Of a stretch of 35,672 bases of DNA, positions 8,744 through 16,480 are shown in pieces. The position numbers were made by a program, and so were the translations under genes. Positions within the stretch are counted from its first letter, which is position 1; each line of letters opens with the position of its first letter. A model generated the notes under the pieces. It saw only the letters and a program-made list of their open reading frames with translations, was not told where the DNA came from and did not search any database. Source of the DNA: Pirellulales bacterium (GTDB lineage Bacteria > Planctomycetota > Planctomycetia > Pirellulales > JAICIG01); assembly GCA_025924495.1 (NCBI GenBank), contig JAICIG010000015.1, positions 1 to 35,672 on the forward strand, in the 5' to 3' direction.

Positions 8744-10204
8744 ATGCCATCTGTTCGTGCCGCGGAGAGCCATTGTCAGGCTGGTCTTGCCCGCTGCGAC
8801 ATTACTCCGCCGGCCGGCATCTATCACCGCATGTGGGGCGCCGCCACGCATGATCGCTCCACCGGCGTTCATCGACCGCTCACCGCCACGGCTTTGGCGC
8901 TGCAGGCCTCGTCAGAAGCTCATCATTTGAGTGATAACGAATCGCATGGCGCGGTCTTCCTGGCCGTCGATCATTGTCTGCTCTGGGGCCAGGAGATGGC
9001 GACCTTGCTGGCGCGCGTGTCGGCCGCAACCGGAGTTCCTCGCGAGCAACTGTTCGTGATGTTCTCGCACACGCACGGCGCTGGGCTGATGGGTTTGGAG
9101 CGCGCCGAATTGCCGGGTGGAGAACTCATCGAACCTTATCTGGCCGAATTAGCCGATAAATTGGCGGGCATCGTGCGCGAAGCGAGCAGTTCCCTCCAGC
9201 CGGTCATCATTACTTACGGCGGAGGCCGCTGCGCGCTGGCGGCCAATCGCGATCAGTGGGACGAGGCCAACCAGCGCTGGGTTTGCGGCCACAACCCTAC
9301 TGGACTGGCCGACGATACAGTGGTCGTGGCCCGCATCGCCGATGCCCAGGGGCAAGTCCTGGGCGCGATCGTCAATTATGCGTGCCATCCGACGACGCTG
9401 GCTTGGGAAAACACATTGATTAGCCCCGACTATGTGGGCGCGATGCGCGAAGTCGTTGAAGAGAGACTCAAGGCGCCTTGCTTTTTCATTCAAGGCGCCT
9501 CGGGCGATCTTGGTCCGCGAGTCGGCTACGTCAGCGATCCGGCGATTGCCGACGCGAACGGCCGCCAGCTCGGCTATGCCGCCCTGTCGACCCTCGAAGC
9601 CTTGCCGCGGCCGGGGATGCAGTTCGACTACGTCGGGCCGGTTATCTCGGGCGCCACGATTGGCGTCTGGAAACACTCGGCTCTCCCTGGCGGGGCCATT
9701 CAGGAGCACTCGCGTTGGCGCTCTCGAAGTTGGACGGTCGACCTGGCCTATCGATCGGGCATTTCCTCGGCTGCCGAGGTCGAAGCCGAGCGAGCGCGTC
9801 ACCAGGCCGACGAAGCCGCCGCGCGTGCGGCCGGCGATGAAGCCAAGGCCCGCGATTGCCGCGCTCAGGTCGAAATCAAAACTCGTCAGCTCGTACGGCT
9901 CCGCACGTTGCCTCCCGGGCCGAGCTATCCATTTCCGATCAACCTGTGGCAAATCGGCGACGCGATCTGGGTGGCGCTCGAAGCCGAACACTATCAGCTC
10001 CTCCAGCGCAGCCTGCGCGAGCGCTTCCCGAATACGACGATCATTGTCGCCACCGTCGTGAACGGCTCGCTGCATTCCTATTTGCCGCCGCGCGAGGTTT
10101 ACGGCACAGGCATTTATCAAGAAACGGTCGCACTGCTGGCTCCCGGATCGCTGGAGACGCTGATTGACGAAATCGGAGCCCAAATTGCACGGTGGACCTG
10201 TTAG
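8744..10204 (+). CDS. Neutral/alkaline ceramidase-family protein, N-terminal domain only
   Basis: This 486-residue protein starts at the ATG at 8744, behind an AAGGA site five bases after the GT2 stop. It has the ceramidase catalytic-domain landmarks: CDITPPAG near the N-terminus, SHTHGAG (zinc His), NYACHPTTL (second zinc His), EAEHYQL (zinc Glu) and GSLHSYLPP (zinc-site Tyr region). True neutral ceramidases are about 650-700 residues, are secreted and end in an Ig-like domain; this one has no signal peptide and lacks that domain. The family motif GDVSPN, which carries the nucleophilic serine, reads GDLGPR here, so glycine replaces that serine. I expect a zinc hydrolase of the family acting on another amide or ester in the cytoplasm, not a proven ceramidase. 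An internal Glu/Ala/Arg-rich stretch (about residues 345-385) looks like a long helix. Confidence 0.85.
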   Translation: MPSVRAAESHCQAGLARCDITPPAGIYHRMWGAATHDRSTGVHRPLTATALALQASSEAHHLSDNESHGAVFLAVDHCLLWGQEMATLLARVSAATGVPREQLFVMFSHTHGAGLMGLERAELPGGELIEPYLAELADKLAGIVREASSSLQPVIITYGGGRCALAANRDQWDEANQRWVCGHNPTGLADDTVVVARIADAQGQVLGAIVNYACHPTTLAWENTLISPDYVGAMREVVEERLKAPCFFIQGASGDLGPRVGYVSDPAIADANGRQLGYAALSTLEALPRPGMQFDYVGPVISGATIGVWKHSALPGGAIQEHSRWRSRSWTVDLAYRSGISSAAEVEAERARHQADEAAARAAGDEAKARDCRAQVEIKTRQLVRLRTLPPGPSYPFPINLWQIGDAIWVALEAEHYQLLQRSLRERFPNTTIIVATVVNGSLHSYLPPREVYGTGIYQETVALLAPGSLETLIDEIGAQIARWTC

Positions 10205-10218
10205 GATTAACGACAGCC

Positions 10219-10242
10219 TTTGCCGCGGATTTTTTTGCCGCG
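10219..10242. repeat. Short direct repeat downstream of the ceramidase-family gene
   Basis: Two copies of TTTGCCGCG (10219-10227 and 10234-10242) are spaced 15 bases start to start, separated by a short A/T tract. The first is part of CCGCGG. It resembles the low-complexity CGCGGATTTT-type intergenic sequence of planctomycetes. No function can be assigned. Confidence 0.35.
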
Positions 10243-10302
10243 AATGCAGTACAACCAGGCGCCGAGCGGTCTCTTTTATCCGCCCGGCCCTGGTTGCCGG
10301 GG

Positions 10303-10308
10303 TATAAT
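10303..10308 (+). promoter_or_regulatory. Candidate -10 element for the thiolase-mutase operon
   Basis: A perfect TATAAT sits 47 bases before the thiolase ATG in the 151-base gap after the ceramidase-family gene. I see no convincing -35 at 16-18 bases upstream, so this is only a candidate. Confidence 0.35.
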
Positions 10309-10355
10309 TCTGCAGGCGCATTCCTCGAGTTTTCGTTTTCCTGGACGAGTTTCGC

Positions 10356-11534
10356 ATGTCACACGCATATCTGCTCGGCGGGTGCCGGACGCCGATTGGC
10401 AAATTCTTGGGCGGTTTTGCGAGCGTGCCGGCGCCGAAACTAGGCGCAGCCGCCATTACCGAGGCCCTGCGGAGAACCGGCATTTCTGCCGACCGGGTCG
10501 ATGAAGTGATCATGGGCGAGATTCTCGCCGCCGGCGTCGGCCAGGCGCCGGCGCGCCAGGCTGCATTGGCTGCTGGTTTGCCGCCGACGGTTGCCGCCTT
10601 GACGATCAACAAGATGTGCGGCTCCGGTCTGAAAGCCGTGATGCTCGCCGATCAGGCGATACGCGCCGGCGACGCGCGCTGCATCGTGGCGGGCGGCATG
10701 GAGAACATGAGCCGCGCTCCGCACTTGCTTACCGGCACGCGCGAGGGGTGGAAGTTCGGTCCGCAAACGGTGCTCGATTCGATGATTCACGATGGCCTGT
10801 GGTGTGCTTTCGAAGACGTGGCGATGGGCGCCGAGGCGGATTACATCGCCGCGAGCCGCGGGGTATCGCGCGCCGCTCAAGATGCGTTCGCCGCAGAAAG
10901 CCATCGCCGCGCGGCCGCCGCAATCGCGGCAGGCGGTTTTCAGCAAGAGATCGTGCCGGTGACCGTGCCGGGTCGCAAGGCGGATACGATTGTCGATCGC
11001 GACGAGGGGCCGCGACCTGACACGACTGCTGAAAAGTTGGCGACCCTGAAACCGGCATTTGATGCACAAGGCACGGTAACCGCCGGCAACGCCTCGCAAT
11101 TGAGCGACGGCGCCGCGGCTGTCGTGGTGGTCGATGAGGCGCTGGCGCGCGAAAGCAACTCCCCATTGAAAGCGAGGATCGTGGCGGCCGCGACGAGCGG
11201 CGTGGCGCCCAAGGAGATCTTTATTGCGCCCGTCACCGCGATCCAGCAGGTTCTCGCCAAAGCTCGCCTGACGCTCGAGGATATCGACCTGGTCGAACTG
11301 AACGAGGCTTTCGCCGCCCAATGTCTGGCTTGCGCTCGGCCGCTTGAAATCGATTCGGCGAAGTTGAATGTCTACGGCGGGGCCATTGCCTTGGGGCATC
11401 CGATCGGCGCCAGCGGCGCTCGGGTGCTGGTCACGTTGCTTTATGCTCTGGCGGCGCGCGGACTGCGGCGTGGATTGGCCTCGCTCTGTTTAGGCGGCGG
11501 CAATGCCGTCGCGATGATCGTGGAGCGCGAGTGA
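10356..11534 (+). CDS. Acetyl-CoA C-acetyltransferase (thiolase)
   Basis: This 392-residue thiolase has the normal family length. The nucleophilic cysteine is in NKMCGSGLK (near residue 89). NEAFAAQ supplies the oxyanion asparagine, GGAIALGHPIGASGAR supplies the catalytic histidine, and CLGGGNA supplies the second catalytic cysteine near the C-terminus. The segment DSMIHDGLWCAFEDVAMG is typical of short-chain acetoacetyl-CoA thiolases. It condenses two acetyl-CoA to acetoacetyl-CoA, or runs the reverse cleavage, in the cytoplasm. It leads a three-gene operon: the mutase large subunit follows after 18 bases and the small subunit after 8 more. That pairing suggests C4 acyl-CoA metabolism (acetoacetyl/butyryl/isobutyryl-CoA), which fits the mutase's active-site residues. 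Confidence 0.93.
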   Translation: MSHAYLLGGCRTPIGKFLGGFASVPAPKLGAAAITEALRRTGISADRVDEVIMGEILAAGVGQAPARQAALAAGLPPTVAALTINKMCGSGLKAVMLADQAIRAGDARCIVAGGMENMSRAPHLLTGTREGWKFGPQTVLDSMIHDGLWCAFEDVAMGAEADYIAASRGVSRAAQDAFAAESHRRAAAAIAAGGFQQEIVPVTVPGRKADTIVDRDEGPRPDTTAEKLATLKPAFDAQGTVTAGNASQLSDGAAAVVVVDEALARESNSPLKARIVAAATSGVAPKEIFIAPVTAIQQVLAKARLTLEDIDLVELNEAFAAQCLACARPLEIDSAKLNVYGGAIALGHPIGASGARVLVTLLYALAARGLRRGLASLCLGGGNAVAMIVERE

Positions 11535-11552
11535 GCTAAGAAAGCGATACGC

Positions 11553-13295
11553 ATGAGTATTTACAAAGACGAGGCGCCAGCAGGTCCGGCCCCAAGGTCA
11601 GGCGGGCCGTTACCTGAGGGAAAGAAAGACCAGGAGGCAGATGCCCCCCGCTCGCCGGCGGCGAGCGACAAAAACTCGCAGCAGGCGTTTCGAGATGCGC
11701 TGGCAATTGCGAAGGAACGCGAGATCAGCCTGACGACGGTCAGCGGTCGCGAGGTCGAAACGGTTTATTTACCGCCGGAGATCGGCGAAGATTACGAAGC
11801 GCGGCTGGGTTATCCGGGCCAATATCCGTTCACTCGCGGCATTCACGCCAACTTGTATCGGGGACGGCTGTGGACGATGCGGCAGTTCGCCGGCTTTGGC
11901 ACGCCGGAAGAAACCAATGCCCGCTTCAAGTTCTTGCTTGAGAAGGGTCAAACCGGGCTGAGCACGGCGTTCGATTTGCCGACCTTGATGGGGCTCGACA
12001 GCGATCATCCTAACTCGGCGGGCGAGGTCGGCCGCTTGGGCGTAGCGATCGATACGATCGACGATTTCGAGCGGCTGTTCAGCGGGATTGATCTGGGTTC
12101 GGTCAGCGTCTCGATGACCATCAACGCGCCGGCGGCCATCGTGCTGGCTTTTTATCTCGTCGCCGCCGAGAGGCAGGGCGTTGATTGGCGCAATTTGCGC
12201 GGCACGCTGCAGAATGACATTCTCAAGGAATACCACGCGCAGAACGAGTTTGTCTTTCCGCCGCGAGAGAGCGTGCGGCTGGTGATCGACACCATCGAAT
12301 TCTGCACCAGGCACGTGCCGCAATTCAATCCTGTCTCAATCAGCGGTTACCACATCCGCGAGGCCGGCAGCACCGCCGCCGAGGAACTGGCCTTTACGCT
12401 GGCCGATGGCTTTCATTACGTCGAGCAGAGCATGGCCCGCGGGCTGCCCGTCGATCAGTTCGCGCCGCGGCTGTCGTTCTTCTTCAATTCGCATAATGAC
12501 TTCCTCGAAGAAATCGCCAAGTTCCGCGCTGCACGGCGGATTTGGGCCCGGCATATGCGCGAACGGTATGGCGCCAAGGATCCTCGTAGTTGGGCCTTGC
12601 GATTTCACGCTCAGACCTCCGGGGTCAGCTTGCAGGCGCAACAGCCCGAGGTGAACGTCGTCCGAGTGGCGTATCAGGCGCTGGCCGCGGTGCTCGGCGG
12701 CTGCCAGTCGCTGCATACGAACAGCCGTGACGAAACCTTGTCGCTGCCCACGCAAGAGGCCGTGACCATCGCCTTGCGCACGCAGCAGGTGCTGGCCTAC
12801 GAAACGGGCGTAGCGAATTCGGTCGATCCGCTCGGCGGCAGCTATCAGTTGGAGGTCTGGACCGATGCGATCGAGGCGGAAGCCGAAGCGATCTTCGCCG
12901 AGATTGAAAGAGCGGGCGGCATGATTGCGGCCACCGATGCCGGCTACTTCCGCCGACGCATTGCGGAGAGCGCCTTCCGTTACCAGACCGACGTCGACGC
13001 CCACAGAAAACTGGTCGTGGGCGTGAACGCTTTCACCGAAGCGGATTCCACGACCGTCCCGCTGCTCGAGATCGGCCCGGCGATCGAAAGCCGGCAGCGA
13101 GCCAACCTGGCGGCGGTCAAATCGCGCCGCGACGGTGCGGCAGTCGAACAAGCACTGGCGGCCGTGCGTCGCGTTGCCAGCAGCCAGGAAAACACAATGC
13201 CCGCAATTCTGGCAGCGGCGCGCAGTCAGGCCACTTTAGGTGAGATCATCAACGCCTTGGCCGATTCGTTGGGGCGTTATCGGAGAGGAGCTTAG
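11553..13295 (+). CDS. icmA: B12-dependent acyl-CoA mutase large subunit, isobutyryl-CoA mutase type
   Basis: This 580-residue catalytic subunit has the TIM-barrel part of the methylmalonyl-CoA mutase family but no cobalamin domain, which is encoded by the next gene. The first 45 or so residues are a polar, low-complexity tail. Specificity residues can be read by alignment to Propionibacterium methylmalonyl-CoA mutase, with a constant offset of 23. Tyr89 is Phe112 (TMRQFAGF), Arg207 is Gln230 (YHAQNEF), Ala116 is Ala139 and His244 is His267 (SGYHIREAG). Phe plus Gln is the published signature of isobutyryl-CoA mutase. The Asp that marks 2-hydroxyisobutyryl-CoA mutase is absent, as is the THRG loop of methylmalonyl mutase (PTLMG here). 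It should interconvert n-butyryl-CoA and isobutyryl-CoA. Automated annotation will probably call it methylmalonyl-CoA mutase. An AAGAAAG site precedes the ATG. Confidence 0.88.
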   Translation: MSIYKDEAPAGPAPRSGGPLPEGKKDQEADAPRSPAASDKNSQQAFRDALAIAKEREISLTTVSGREVETVYLPPEIGEDYEARLGYPGQYPFTRGIHANLYRGRLWTMRQFAGFGTPEETNARFKFLLEKGQTGLSTAFDLPTLMGLDSDHPNSAGEVGRLGVAIDTIDDFERLFSGIDLGSVSVSMTINAPAAIVLAFYLVAAERQGVDWRNLRGTLQNDILKEYHAQNEFVFPPRESVRLVIDTIEFCTRHVPQFNPVSISGYHIREAGSTAAEELAFTLADGFHYVEQSMARGLPVDQFAPRLSFFFNSHNDFLEEIAKFRAARRIWARHMRERYGAKDPRSWALRFHAQTSGVSLQAQQPEVNVVRVAYQALAAVLGGCQSLHTNSRDETLSLPTQEAVTIALRTQQVLAYETGVANSVDPLGGSYQLEVWTDAIEAEAEAIFAEIERAGGMIAATDAGYFRRRIAESAFRYQTDVDAHRKLVVGVNAFTEADSTTVPLLEIGPAIESRQRANLAAVKSRRDGAAVEQALAAVRRVASSQENTMPAILAAARSQATLGEIINALADSLGRYRRGA

Positions 13296-13303
13296 ATTTC
13301 CAG

Positions 13304-13720
13304 ATGGCTAGTTCCGTCACTCGTCCCATCCGCGTCGTGCTTGCCAAGATTGGCCTCGACGGCCACGACCGAGGCATCCAGGTCGTCGCTCGCGCATTGC
13401 GCGATGCAGGCATGGAAGTCATTTATACCGGACTCTGGCAAACGCCCGCCGACGTGGTGCGAGCTGTTGAAGACGAAGACGCCGACGTGCTCGGCGTCAG
13501 CATCCTCTCGGGGGCTCACCTGACGTTGGTGCCAAGCCTGATTGAGAGTCTGCGCAGCCGCGGGCTCGATCGCGTGCAGTTGATCGTGGGTGGAATCATT
13601 CCCGACGCAGATATTCCCAAGCTTGAAGCTCTCGGCGTCGCGCGCGTGTTTACTCCCGGGGCGCCGTTGCCCGAAATTGCCGAATTCATTCGGCAGCGAG
13701 TTTCACTGGGATCGGCCTAG
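13304..13720 (+). CDS. icmB: Acyl-CoA mutase small subunit, cobalamin-binding
   Basis: This 138-residue Rossmann-like B12-binding protein carries the base-off signature DxHxxG as Asp19-Gly-His21-Asp-Arg-Gly24; His21 is the lower axial cobalt ligand. SILSGAH and the Gly-rich GGIIPD segment form the nucleotide-loop pocket. It is the separate small subunit of the preceding mutase, as in archaeal and actinobacterial split enzymes. The gene starts 8 bases after the large-subunit stop, with a strong purine site (GGAGAGGAG) overlapping that stop, so the two are surely co-translated in similar amounts. No MeaB/MeaI-type G-protein chaperone gene follows: the next gene is convergent. Confidence 0.93.
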   Translation: MASSVTRPIRVVLAKIGLDGHDRGIQVVARALRDAGMEVIYTGLWQTPADVVRAVEDEDADVLGVSILSGAHLTLVPSLIESLRSRGLDRVQLIVGGIIPDADIPKLEALGVARVFTPGAPLPEIAEFIRQRVSLGSA

Positions 13721-13758
13721 GACGGCCGCCAACGAAAACTCGGTTCGCCACCTGCGAA

Positions 13759-15165
13759 TCATTCATATCCGGGCGGACGCCGGCGGCCCCACTCCGTCAG
13801 TTCTTGATATTTGGCCGCGATGGCGAGCAGGCGATTCTCATCGAACGCCCGGCCAATGAACTTCAAGCCGGTTGGCAGCCCTCGCTCGCCAAAGCCGTTG
13901 GGCACGGTCACGGCAGGGATGCCGGCGGCGTTCTCCGCCCCGCCGCTCGTCTTGGCCGACCATTTCTGATGGTAATCGCTAAACTTGGCATCGATCGGTA
14001 CGGCCACGGTCGAAAGCGTAGGCGCGACTAGTGCGTCGAAGGGCGCCAACAGCGCATCCATCGCCTGTTGAATCTTGCGGCGAATGCGTTGAGCGTTGAT
14101 GTAGTCTTTGGCGGGTATCGCCAGCGATGAGTGCACGCCGAGCCGATCTTCCGGCGCAGTCATCTCCCAGATCTTCTCGTTGACTACCAGCCCTTCAAAG
14201 GCCGCCGCCATTTCACAGGCAATCAGCGTGCTGGCCACTGCGTTGTAGGGCAAAGGCGGCAGTTCGACCTCAGTGAACGTCGCATGCGGCTTGAGCGCCT
14301 CGAGCGCCGCTTCGTAGTTGGCGCGCACCTCGGGTTGCACCTGTTCGGTTGCGCCCTTCAACGTGCCGAGTCGGAACGGCGGTGAAAGAGGCGAGGCGTC
14401 CGGATAGCGATATTCTCGCTCCGCCGCGGTCGGATCTAAATCATCAGGGCCGGCAATGGCCGCCAGCACGAGCCCGCAGTCGTCCGCCGTCCGTGCCAGC
14501 GGACCCAAGCGGTCCATGGTCCAGGTCAGCGCCATGGCCCCATGACGGCTGACGCGTCCGTAAGTAGGTCGCAACCCCGTTACGCCGCAGTAGCCGGCCG
14601 GCGTCATGATCGAGCCCCAAGTTTCGGTGCCGATGGCAAACGGCACGACGCCGGCCCCGACCGCCGAGCCCGAGCCGCTCGAGGAGCCGCCGCTCCAAGC
14701 TTCGGTGTTCCACGGATTCAAGCCTGGTCCAGTAAACGAGGCATTGGCCTGCTTGTACCCCAGGCCGCCGGCGAGCTCGACCATGGCCAGTTTCGCGATC
14801 AATACGGCGCCCGCCTTTCTCAGACGCCTGATGACGGTGGCATCTTCGTAGAATTGCTGATCCTTGAGCGGCGCGGCGCCCCACGACGTGGGAAAGCTGG
14901 ACGTCGCCAGCAAGTCTTTGGCGCCATAAGGGAGGCCATGCAGCGGCCCGCGATCTTTGCCGTCGGCCAATTCGCGGTCGGCGCGCGCCGCCTGCTCAAT
15001 CGCCAATTCACGCGTGACGGTGACAATCGCATTCAGCGGTTTGCCGAGGCGGTCAACTCGCTCCAGAAAGAACCGCGCGAGCTCGACCGCCGAGAATTCC
15101 TTGGCACGCAGCTTTTGGCCCAATTCGCGAATCGAGAGCCAGGCGGTTTCGGCGGTTAGCGGCAT
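13759..15165 (-). CDS. Amidase signature family hydrolase
   Basis: This 468-residue amidase has the Ser-cisSer-Lys triad of the amidase signature family. The lysine is in LPYGAKDLL, the cis-serine in GGSSSGSG, and the nucleophile in GTETWGSIMTPAGYCGVTGLRPTYGRVSRHG-like sequence, where WGSIM replaces the common GGSIR. It resembles GatA, but no gatB or gatC lies nearby, so it is probably a stand-alone amide hydrolase of unknown substrate. I choose the ATG at 15165 because a GGAGGG site sits just upstream, overlapping the stop of the preceding gene; a TTG at 15171 is the alternative. The start lies 2 bases after the end of the small Tat-signal gene, so the two are coupled. No signal peptide is seen. 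Confidence 0.9.
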   Translation of the reverse strand: MPLTAETAWLSIRELGQKLRAKEFSAVELARFFLERVDRLGKPLNAIVTVTRELAIEQAARADRELADGKDRGPLHGLPYGAKDLLATSSFPTSWGAAPLKDQQFYEDATVIRRLRKAGAVLIAKLAMVELAGGLGYKQANASFTGPGLNPWNTEAWSGGSSSGSGSAVGAGVVPFAIGTETWGSIMTPAGYCGVTGLRPTYGRVSRHGAMALTWTMDRLGPLARTADDCGLVLAAIAGPDDLDPTAAEREYRYPDASPLSPPFRLGTLKGATEQVQPEVRANYEAALEALKPHATFTEVELPPLPYNAVASTLIACEMAAAFEGLVVNEKIWEMTAPEDRLGVHSSLAIPAKDYINAQRIRRKIQQAMDALLAPFDALVAPTLSTVAVPIDAKFSDYHQKWSAKTSGGAENAAGIPAVTVPNGFGERGLPTGLKFIGRAFDENRLLAIAAKYQELTEWGRRRPPGYE

Positions 15166-15167
15166 CT

Positions 15168-15503
15168 TCAACCCTCCGCTCGCCAGGCGGCGAAGCTCGG
15201 CGCCGGTTCGTCGGCGTTTGTCAGCGCAAAGCTGCTGAGAATCTTCGACCGCCTCTGATCCTCTTCGATGTCGCGGCGAATGTCGGCAAGCTGCGATTCG
15301 TCAAAATCGTGAGGATACAGCCGGCGGATCAGTTCCAGCGTCAATTCTGCCGGTGACTTGGCGCTTTCCGTTTCAGGCGTTGCTTGCGGTTCTGCCTCGT
15401 CCGCGTTACCGCGCTGCAGACCGATAGCCAGCGGCGTCGCTGCCAACGAAGTAGCAATCACTTGTTTTCCAAAGCGGCGACGGTCAAAACCGGACGACGA
15501 CAT
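15168..15503 (-). CDS. Small twin-arginine-signal protein paired with the amidase
   Basis: This 111-residue protein has an N-terminal Tat-type signal: FDRRRFGKQ followed by a weakly hydrophobic stretch (VIATSLAATPLAIGL). The ATG at 15503 follows a GAGGAA site; a longer reading frame to 15581 would bury the signal and is rejected. The mature part is acidic and helical (about residues 50-111), containing ELIRRLYPHDFDES and ending in PSFAAWRAEG. I do not recognise a family. It ends 2 bases before the amidase start, and the methyltransferase ends 32 bases before it. The tight coupling suggests a dedicated partner of the amidase; a hitch-hiker export or anchoring role is inference. Confidence 0.75.
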   Translation of the reverse strand: MSSSGFDRRRFGKQVIATSLAATPLAIGLQRGNADEAEPQATPETESAKSPAELTLELIRRLYPHDFDESQLADIRRDIEEDQRRSKILSSFALTNADEPAPSFAAWRAEG

Positions 15504-15535
15504 GCAGATTTCCTCTTCAGGCCGAAAAGCAATGA

Positions 15536-16216
15536 TTAACGCTTGGGCGCCTTGGCTTTCCTTTTTAGCGGCGTTTTCCACAGATATAGGATCGATTCAA
15601 GATCGCCGTGTTCGTTCTTCACTTGCACGACCCGATCCGGTTCAATTCCTTCCATGTCGAAATCGTGCGAAACGATTCTGGCGCCGTCCCGCATCCTGTC
15701 GAGTTGGGGAACCAATTTCACATTGAGTCGCGGCAGCAAATACAACATGACCACCGTGGCCTCGCTCAAATCCAGCGTGAAGATGTCTTGCTGCTCGATC
15801 TGCACGAGCTCTTCCACGCCGTTGCGGCGAACATTCTCTCGCGCTTCGGCCACGCGGTCGGGGTTAATGTCGTAGCCGTAGCAACGGCAGCCGAACTGCC
15901 GGGCTGCCGCCACGACGATGCGGCCGTCACCGCAACCCAAGTCGTAGACGATGTCGTCAGGACCGACCTCGGCCAGCTCGAGCATTTTGTCGACGATCTT
16001 CTCGGCCGTGCGTACGAACGGAGCATTCACCTCCGGGCGCGGCAGTGCGGCGCCGTCGACGGGCCGTTCGCTGGCTCGCTTGATCCAGTCGCGAGCGACC
16101 CAGCCGCTCGAAATCAAAATTGCGCCCAGGAGCAACCACAAACCGAGCGCAATTCGCCGCTGGCGCGGGACGAGGGCGGTTGGGGGCACTGAGGGACGAT
16201 CAGCGGAACCAGACAT
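15536..16216 (-). CDS. Membrane-anchored class I SAM-dependent methyltransferase
   Basis: This 226-residue protein has one N-terminal transmembrane helix (about residues 22-42, LGLWLLLGAILISSGWVA) followed by a class I methyltransferase domain. Motif I is IVYDLGCGDGRIVVAAA, the acidic end of strand 2 is YGYDINPD, and motif IV is close to VVMLYLLPRL. The C-terminus is Lys/Arg-rich. Similar small planctomycete and proteobacterial proteins are annotated only as SAM methyltransferases, and the acceptor is unknown. The anchor places it at the cytoplasmic face of a membrane if the N-terminus is inside-out, which I cannot determine. It is first in a leftward group with the Tat-signal protein and the amidase, and diverges from the M16 peptidase across the longest gene-free stretch here (264 bases). 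Confidence 0.85.
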   Translation of the reverse strand: MSGSADRPSVPPTALVPRQRRIALGLWLLLGAILISSGWVARDWIKRASERPVDGAALPRPEVNAPFVRTAEKIVDKMLELAEVGPDDIVYDLGCGDGRIVVAAARQFGCRCYGYDINPDRVAEARENVRRNGVEELVQIEQQDIFTLDLSEATVVMLYLLPRLNVKLVPQLDRMRDGARIVSHDFDMEGIEPDRVVQVKNEHGDLESILYLWKTPLKRKAKAPKR

Positions 16217-16392
16217 TCAAGGTCCAAGCGGAAAAACTTCGTGCCGCCCGATGATGGTTCGAAACGATCGCGGCGGGGCCCCGTCATGTTAGCCGACGCC
16301 AAGACCGCACGCCATTTTCTCGCTGGCTGGCGAGCGGTCTTTTCCGCCTCGAACAGCTCCAGCCGTGCCCGTCAAGAACCCCCGGACTCGGG

Positions 16393-16420
16393 TTTCCTGG
16401 ACGCGCGGAACACGTATAAT
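16393..16420 (+). promoter_or_regulatory. Candidate sigma-70 promoter for the M16 peptidase
   Basis: TATAAT at 16415-16420 with a poor -35 (TTTCCT at 16393-16398, 16-base spacing) lies 60 bases before the ATG, in the divergent region. The -10 is perfect and the -35 is weak. Otherwise I see nothing structured in 16217-16480. Confidence 0.4.
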
Positions 16421-16480
16421 CGTGCAGCAGCCGCTTGTCGTTCGACGACCTGCTTTCCCCGAACAAAAAAGGTTGGATGC

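Noticed and set aside
9149..10612. 487-codon minus-strand open frame opposite the ceramidase-family and thiolase genes
   Set aside because: It spans two well-supported plus-strand genes, is Arg/Ala-rich without family features, and has no ribosome-binding site.
11553..13295. Methylmalonyl-CoA mutase large subunit
   Set aside because: The diagnostic Tyr and Arg for methylmalonyl-CoA are Phe and Gln here, and the THRG loop is replaced.
13759..15165. GatA subunit of the tRNA amidotransferase
   Set aside because: The triad is shared by all amidase-signature enzymes; the nucleophile loop differs (WGSIM) and no gatB or gatC lies nearby.
16241..16480. N-terminal extension of the M16 peptidase
   Set aside because: It covers a TATAAT promoter-like site, lacks any domain, and would bury the signal peptide that starts at 16481.
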